A stretch of 64,000 nucleotides of DNA from Paenibacillus sp. 598K (lineage in GTDB: Bacteria > Bacillota > Bacilli > Paenibacillales > Paenibacillaceae). A program made the position numbers and the translations under genes. Below are positions 58,936-64,000 of the stretch, piece after piece (position 1 is the first letter of the stretch; the number at the start of each line of letters is the position of its first letter). The stretch spans positions 14,428-78,427 of the forward strand of contig NZ_BFBX01000042.1 in the NCBI RefSeq assembly GCF_003851045.1. The letters run 5' to 3'. The notes below the pieces were generated by a model, which saw nothing but the letters and a program-made list of their open reading frames with translations, had not been told where the DNA came from and did no database searches.

Positions 58936-58995
58936 ATGCGCGATGAGCAGGAGAAGCGTCCAACCTTTGCGGCTGGGGTTGCGAAAGACAAATAG
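58936..58995 (+). CDS. Possible 19-residue leader peptide
   Basis: ATG at 58936 preceded by GAGAGGGAGAGGT, reading MRDEQEKRPTFAAGVAKDK and stopping at 58993-58995, 20 bases before the giant gene's ATG. The good binding site makes translation plausible. Function unknown. Confidence 0.35.
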   Translation: MRDEQEKRPTFAAGVAKDK

Positions 58996-59015
58996 AAGAG
59001 AGGGGGACGTAAGGG

Positions 59016-62000
59016 ATGCGTAAGCTGAACCAGGGCAAGCGGCTGCTGGCCGCATGGCTGATTGTGTCGATGCTTGTCGCTTTATTTCCGCTTGGGGGCG
59101 TGCAAGTCGCTTATGCGGCGGAAGACTTCGAGGTGAAGTTTGGCAAGGGCGTAACGATCGGCAATGCGACCTACGCCGCCCAAAATGCATTTATCAACTT
59201 TTATCAAAACGATGTGCCGGGTTTCACTCATCCGATCAAGCCAAGCCAAATTATCGACTGGTCCTCAGGCAACATCCGTCTGGGCTATGGCGACAACTGG
59301 GAGACAGCCAAGTTCGTCATCAACGTCGCCAACAATCCGGAGCTGAAGGCATTGGCGCAGAGCGGCGAGGCCGAGGTATTGATCGGCTTCAGCAAGATGA
59401 TCTACTACTCCGGCTTCCTGAGCTGGACGCGGATCACGCGCGGCAGCATCAAGGTCGATAATGATGTGCTGTTCAGCCGCCAGACGCCAAAAGGCGGGAT
59501 CGGCAGAACCGAAGTGAAGGCGAAGATTACGCCAACCTCGGTCATCACGATCGAATTCACCGGCGAAGGCCGCCGCTACAAGGACAACGGCCGTTTGAAC
59601 GGCGTCGAGGGCTTCTATGTCAAGTTCCAGGACACCAAACGTCCGGTACTCGAGGACTACGATCTGAACAATGGCGTAGGCGCTCAGCGTACGAACGTCA
59701 CAGGCAAGCAGCACGAGATGTACATCAAGCAACAGGAGGAGCTCACGCTCACCTACAAGTTCAGCGAGCCGGTCAGACCGTCGGCGCTGTCGCCGAACGG
59801 CCAGAATGATCACTTCCTCCGTCATCCGCTGTTCGTCAACATCGCAGGCACAGGCTTGCCGGCAGCAGGCGAGCAGCAATATATGAACAACCTGGATTTC
59901 CTCACCAATGCCGATGTCGCGAAATATGCGAAGGACATCCGCTGGCGTTATACAGGGTCCAGGTATCATCAGAGCGCAGGATACGTGACGCCGAAGATCA
60001 CTGGCGGCACGACGGGCTCGCAGATGGATCAATCGATGGAGGAGAAGCTGAAAGGCGCCAAGCTCGCTGACGCAGCTGGCAACGTCGTGCAGCTGCGGAT
60101 GCCGCGCAAGACCGTCTCGCCGATCCTCGAGGAGCGCGATGAAGCAAACAATCTGATTAGCTTCATCAACGGAACGACCGACGATCCGTTTAATCCGCGC
60201 AACGGGTTTGCCGTCATCATCGACGGCGTCGCGCCGAAATATACGAAGGTGGGCAACGGTATCCAGCCCGAGATCCTCACCGGCGTCAACATTAACAAAA
60301 ACGACACGATCGACTTCACGGTCCAACTAACCGAGGACGCGGTCGTCAAGCGAGGGTGGGACGTCAACCGAACGTTCATCCATCTTAATAACGGTATGAA
60401 GGCCTATTATGTTGCAGGCCAGAATACGAAAAACTGGACCTTCCGGGCGACGATCCCGGACGGCACGACGGTGGAGACGCCGCTGCTCAAGGTGATCGCG
60501 ATCTCGCATGATCAGAAGGGCAATGACAGCGACATTAATGTCATCCAGGACTATGCAGGCAATCTGCTCATCCAGCCAGCAGACTTCACTGGCGAGCATG
60601 TCGACGGCACTCGTGACCACGGCGATGTCTCGCTCGTCCAATCGAAGATCGACTGGGCCAAGCTGATCATCGACAACACGCCGCCGGATATCGACTTCCG
60701 TTATCAGAATGGCGGCGCCAACGATCAGCAGTACTTGAAAAACGGCAATATCACGGTGGACGCCAATGATCCGAATCTGCTCATCCCGCATCTCGATCCG
60801 GTGCAGTCCGACCGGGGCAGCGAGCGTCCGAGCATGGGCATCTTCCGGCCATCGAATATGACGGGCGGCTCATCGCCGTCGGTAGGCTTGATCTTCTACT
60901 GGTGGAGCCAGACGTCGACTAATCCGCTCGATGGCAAGGAAGATGATCAATATGCAGCAATCAAGCGCTATTCGATCTCCGGCAAACAGCCGAGCGAGGA
61001 GCTGTACGAGGGCTTCGACCATCTGCAGCTGCAGGTTGTCAGCAACAAAAACAATCTGATCGCGCCGCCGCCCGAGGCGATCGCCGCCGGTACTGCGGGA
61101 CCTTGGTATCTGCATGCCTGGACCGCAGATATGACCTGGGATTCGGCGCGCGAACTGAAGCAATACGAGAAGATGAAAGAGTACAAACGATTGAATCATG
61201 AGCAGTACGAGCAATGGAAGGCCGAGCTGCAAGGCAGCGACGTCTCCGATGCCGACCGCGAGTTCTACGCCGACAACAAAGCGCTCGTAGCGGTAGGCGA
61301 CTATGGCGACACCAATGTGTGGCCGCTCGAGGACTTCAAGCAAGAGGACTCCAACTGGAGCTACAGCAAGACGACGATGCTGCTCGACAATGCCGTGCCG
61401 GAGATCCTCAGCACAGGCATCGCTGGCGACAACACGATGAACGTCGAGATGACGGTATCAGTCACGGACGAGCATAGCGGTCTGGCGCAAGCCGACTACC
61501 AATGGGTGAAGGCAGGAGCTCAGCCTAGCGATGTCGACTGGAAGCAGGTTGATCTGCAAAACGGTCAAGCGACGCTGCGCACACTCGGCGAGGTAATCGA
61601 GGACGGAGATTATCATCTGTTCATCAAAGCCTCCGACAACGCAGGCAATGCTACAGTCTGGCAGGCGGAGGATACCGTCCATGTCAGCTCGTTGGAAAGC
61701 GTGTCCGGGGAGTTCCTGACAGAAGCGAACACCAACTATGTGAAGAGCGCCGATGTGCACTTCCGCATCAGCGGCGTAACGCCGGATCTCGTAGGTTATG
61801 CGGTAACGTCCAGCGCGGTGCGTCCTTCCGGCGACTCGTCCTATACGACGCTGCAGCCGCTGGCAGACGGAGCTCGGATGGCAGCTCCGAGCGGAGAGGC
61901 GCTGCAGGCGCCAGACGCTTCGGGACAGCCGCCAGAGGATAGCCCGTCGACAGAGACGAAGCAAGAGGCGCCTGAGGTAAGCATCCAGAGCGCAGGCACT

Positions 62001-64000
62001 GCGGAGGAGACGCCTGACGGCGAGTCTTCGCAAGCGGTCGAAGGCGGAGCTGAGGAAGAGCCGGCGGTAGATACCGTCCCGGACGACCAAGCATCAGAGC
62101 CGCTGATGACGCCACTCAGCCTTCCGACGTCCGCAAGCTACGCGGTGCCGGTAAGCGCCGAGCTGAACGGTATCTACTATGTGCATATGATGGTCAAGCA
62201 AGGCGACCGTTACTATTACTTCTCCAAGGCGTACTACCTGGACAACTCGGCGCCGCAGATTACGTTCAACAAGAAAGGCGTCGATTATCCTCGGGAGAAG
62301 CAGGATGTGACCGTGACGGTCACGGAGAACTACAGCAAAAACAACATGGACAATAAATACCTGTGGGTGCTGGCGAGCGCCGCAGCGCCAGAGCGCACGA
62401 CAGCGGGCTGGCAGCAGCTGCCTGCCAGCGGCGTCGCCGTCATCGACAACGCAGCAGTAGAGGCGGGCAAAGTAGCTGACTACAAGCTGTACGTGTGGGC
62501 TACTGACGGCGCAGGCAATGACGTCATCGCCGCTACAGAATCGACCTTCAAGGTATCCAAGCCGGCCGGACCGGAAAATCCTCCGGTGCCCGGCGCTTCC
62601 GATATCATCTACGTATCGGGCGACGCACAGGACGGCTACACGGCCATTCTCAAGCTGGACCTGACCGTGCAGGACAAGCACGGCTACGAATACTCCGTGT
62701 CGCCCGACAACGGCGATACATGGGAGAGATGGAAGCCGTACACGAACTTCGTCTCGCTGAAGGTGCCGACGAACCTTCCGGAGCAATTGAAGGTACAGGT
62801 GAAGTACAGAGGACCGAGCGGCGTTGTCGGTCCAGCCAAAGACCTAGCGATCGACAAAGTCGCCAAGGAAGAGCCGGTCTACGGTCTAGCGACGCTGAGC
62901 ACGACCCGGCCGGTGAAGGGCGAGACCGGAGTGAACATCGACGTGACGTTGCCGCTTGGCCTCCGCGTCGTCCCGGCTGCGGTCAACCCTTCGACGCCGG
63001 TCCGCAGCGGCAATACATTTAAGGTGCAGGAGAATGGCTACTATGCCTTCGATGTAATGGATCTAAGCGATAATACGCGCAAGGATGTGCTGTATATCGT
63101 CGTTAGCAGCATCGACAACGAAGCGCCGCGCGCGACGATCGAATACAACATTACAGGGCCGACCAACGCCAACGTGACGGCGCGAATCTCCGATTCGTCG
63201 GAGCCGATCGTCATGGTCAACAATAACGGGCGCAACGCCTACACGTTTGAAGAAAACGGCTCGTTCCTGTTCCAGTTCCGCGATGAAGCGGGCAATGTCG
63301 GGACAGAGCTGGCGACGGTCGCTAACATCAATCGCGAAACGCCGAAGGTGCGGATCGTCCGTTCCTATCATTATGGAGCCAATGGCAGTCTGAGCTTCGG
63401 CACGATAACGGACGGCAATGGCACGGTGCTCTTCTCCTCGGGCGTTACGCTTGAGGTGCAGCCGGAGGTAAGCGGGCAGAAGTTGCTCTTCCCGGATATG
63501 AAAAACGTGCAGACGTTGTTCGACAACGGCATCGCCCGATTCGTCGTCGCCGATGAGAACGGCAACACGACGGTCGTCGAGGAAGACGTATCGACGATCC
63601 TCTCCGACGCGCCGGAGCCGACCGAGGTGACGTACAGCTTCGTCGACAACGAAGGCGTGCCGCTCCCGGAAGAGCAGATCGTCACGATCGGCGGCGAGCG
63701 CTACGCCAGAGGCAAGGTGAAGGTGACGCTGAGCGGCAGCGTGACTGCGCCGAATCAGGTGTTCTCCGGATTGTCGCCGATCCAGGACGACAACGGTCAA
63801 TACACGAACCGGATCAGCGAACAGGACGGCAGCTACACGTATAGTCGCACCTTCTCCAGCAACGGCTCGACCTCGGTCGGCTTCTCCGATCTGCTGGGCA
63901 ACAACAGCCGGGTGCCGGTGACGATCCGCGGTCTGGATAATGTCGCGCCGGAGATTACGCTGAACAAGACGTCGGTTGGTATCCTCAAGGGTACGAAGGA
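59016..64000 (+). CDS. Giant secreted Ig-like repeat surface protein (5' part, runs off the window)
   Basis: The frame from ATG 59016 stays open to the window end, about 1661 codons. AGAGGGGGACGTAAGGG precedes the ATG. Residues 1-33 are a signal peptide (ending QVAYAAED). The rest is a series of beta-sandwich modules marked by IDNTPPDIDF, LDNAVPEIL, LDNSAPQITF, IDNEAPRATI and GLDNVAPEITL, and by DxAGN motifs (DNAGNAT, DGAGND, DEAGNVG), the signature of bacterial Ig-like and cadherin-like adhesins. Residues about 955-1030 form an acidic Pro/Glu/Ser-rich linker. A wall-binding domain such as SLH would lie beyond the window. Likely a surface-layer or matrix protein; ligand unknown. Confidence 0.82.
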   Translation, partial: MRKLNQGKRLLAAWLIVSMLVALFPLGGVQVAYAAEDFEVKFGKGVTIGNATYAAQNAFINFYQNDVPGFTHPIKPSQIIDWSSGNIRLGYGDNWETAKFVINVANNPELKALAQSGEAEVLIGFSKMIYYSGFLSWTRITRGSIKVDNDVLFSRQTPKGGIGRTEVKAKITPTSVITIEFTGEGRRYKDNGRLNGVEGFYVKFQDTKRPVLEDYDLNNGVGAQRTNVTGKQHEMYIKQQEELTLTYKFSEPVRPSALSPNGQNDHFLRHPLFVNIAGTGLPAAGEQQYMNNLDFLTNADVAKYAKDIRWRYTGSRYHQSAGYVTPKITGGTTGSQMDQSMEEKLKGAKLADAAGNVVQLRMPRKTVSPILEERDEANNLISFINGTTDDPFNPRNGFAVIIDGVAPKYTKVGNGIQPEILTGVNINKNDTIDFTVQLTEDAVVKRGWDVNRTFIHLNNGMKAYYVAGQNTKNWTFRATIPDGTTVETPLLKVIAISHDQKGNDSDINVIQDYAGNLLIQPADFTGEHVDGTRDHGDVSLVQSKIDWAKLIIDNTPPDIDFRYQNGGANDQQYLKNGNITVDANDPNLLIPHLDPVQSDRGSERPSMGIFRPSNMTGGSSPSVGLIFYWWSQTSTNPLDGKEDDQYAAIKRYSISGKQPSEELYEGFDHLQLQVVSNKNNLIAPPPEAIAAGTAGPWYLHAWTADMTWDSARELKQYEKMKEYKRLNHEQYEQWKAELQGSDVSDADREFYADNKALVAVGDYGDTNVWPLEDFKQEDSNWSYSKTTMLLDNAVPEILSTGIAGDNTMNVEMTVSVTDEHSGLAQADYQWVKAGAQPSDVDWKQVDLQNGQATLRTLGEVIEDGDYHLFIKASDNAGNATVWQAEDTVHVSSLESVSGEFLTEANTNYVKSADVHFRISGVTPDLVGYAVTSSAVRPSGDSSYTTLQPLADGARMAAPSGEALQAPDASGQPPEDSPSTETKQEAPEVSIQSAGTAEETPDGESSQAVEGGAEEEPAVDTVPDDQASEPLMTPLSLPTSASYAVPVSAELNGIYYVHMMVKQGDRYYYFSKAYYLDNSAPQITFNKKGVDYPREKQDVTVTVTENYSKNNMDNKYLWVLASAAAPERTTAGWQQLPASGVAVIDNAAVEAGKVADYKLYVWATDGAGNDVIAATESTFKVSKPAGPENPPVPGASDIIYVSGDAQDGYTAILKLDLTVQDKHGYEYSVSPDNGDTWERWKPYTNFVSLKVPTNLPEQLKVQVKYRGPSGVVGPAKDLAIDKVAKEEPVYGLATLSTTRPVKGETGVNIDVTLPLGLRVVPAAVNPSTPVRSGNTFKVQENGYYAFDVMDLSDNTRKDVLYIVVSSIDNEAPRATIEYNITGPTNANVTARISDSSEPIVMVNNNGRNAYTFEENGSFLFQFRDEAGNVGTELATVANINRETPKVRIVRSYHYGANGSLSFGTITDGNGTVLFSSGVTLEVQPEVSGQKLLFPDMKNVQTLFDNGIARFVVADENGNTTVVEEDVSTILSDAPEPTEVTYSFVDNEGVPLPEEQIVTIGGERYARGKVKVTLSGSVTAPNQVFSGLSPIQDDNGQYTNRISEQDGSYTYSRTFSSNGSTSVGFSDLLGNNSRVPVTIRGLDNVAPEITLNKTSVGILKGTK

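Noticed and set aside
59265-60326. Long minus-strand ORFs (59265-60326, 60327-61343, 61458-62786, 63063-63800)
   Set aside because: They lie antisense to the continuous plus-strand Ig-like protein, have Arg/Val/Leu/His-rich shadow composition, no ribosome binding sites and no recognisable domains.

Overview
The window looks like chromosomal DNA from a spore-forming, moderately high-GC member of the Paenibacillaceae (Paenibacillus or a close relative). The evidence is a Bacillus-type Fur, YqzE/YqhG/YqhH and CwlD homologues, T-box leaders, YesM/YesN regulators beside LplB/YtcP-type sugar permeases, AGGAGG ribosome binding sites with frequent GTG/TTG starts, and a glucuronoxylanase nearly identical in plan to Bacillus XynC. 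I see no phage, transposase or CRISPR array. Most of the window is GC-rich; the tRNA/T-box region (26-30 kb) and a small island at 57.99-58.8 kb are clearly more AT-rich.

Layout. 1-18 kb holds housekeeping and small accessory genes: the end of a DCC-family gene with a SRPBCC/DoxX and a DUF4166 gene, fur behind a promoter overlapped by a Fur box, acetyltransferases, a c-type cytochrome and BdbC, a eukaryotic-type HisA, a VanY-like carboxypeptidase, an SRAP protein lacking two catalytic residues, topoisomerase III, a glycosyltransferase, a YkvI-type transporter, a lipoprotein, xanthine phosphoribosyltransferase and small conserved proteins. 18-26 kb is one co-directional seven-gene operon from a strong promoter: a complete NitT/TauT-type ABC importer interleaved with an FAD oxidoreductase, a cytosine-deaminase-like amidohydrolase, a CocE-type hydrolase and a creatininase-family amidohydrolase. 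I read it as an uncharacterised uptake and breakdown pathway for an amide- or imine-containing ring compound.

26.7-29.8 kb holds two near-identical tRNA-Leu(CAG) units, each with its own promoter, leader hairpin and terminator. They flank two tandem T-box leaders and an ilvB that has no ilvN or ilvC beside it. 30.3-48.8 kb is a glycan-use locus: a GH127 enzyme, an AraC regulator, a YesM/YesN two-component system, a solute-binding protein with two permeases, a cytoplasmic BNR propeller, a secreted FG-GAP/GH99-like protein, a secreted GH20-CBM32x3 protein, and a convergent GH30_8 xylanase with a CBM. Two of the secreted enzymes share an unrecognised C-terminal module.

49-64 kb holds a YibQ-like deacetylase, CwlD, YqzE, YqhG and YqhH (a gene set also clustered in B. 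subtilis), a class II ribonucleotide reductase behind paired NrdR boxes, the AT-rich island, and the first ~1660 codons of a giant secreted Ig-like repeat protein that runs off the end of the window.
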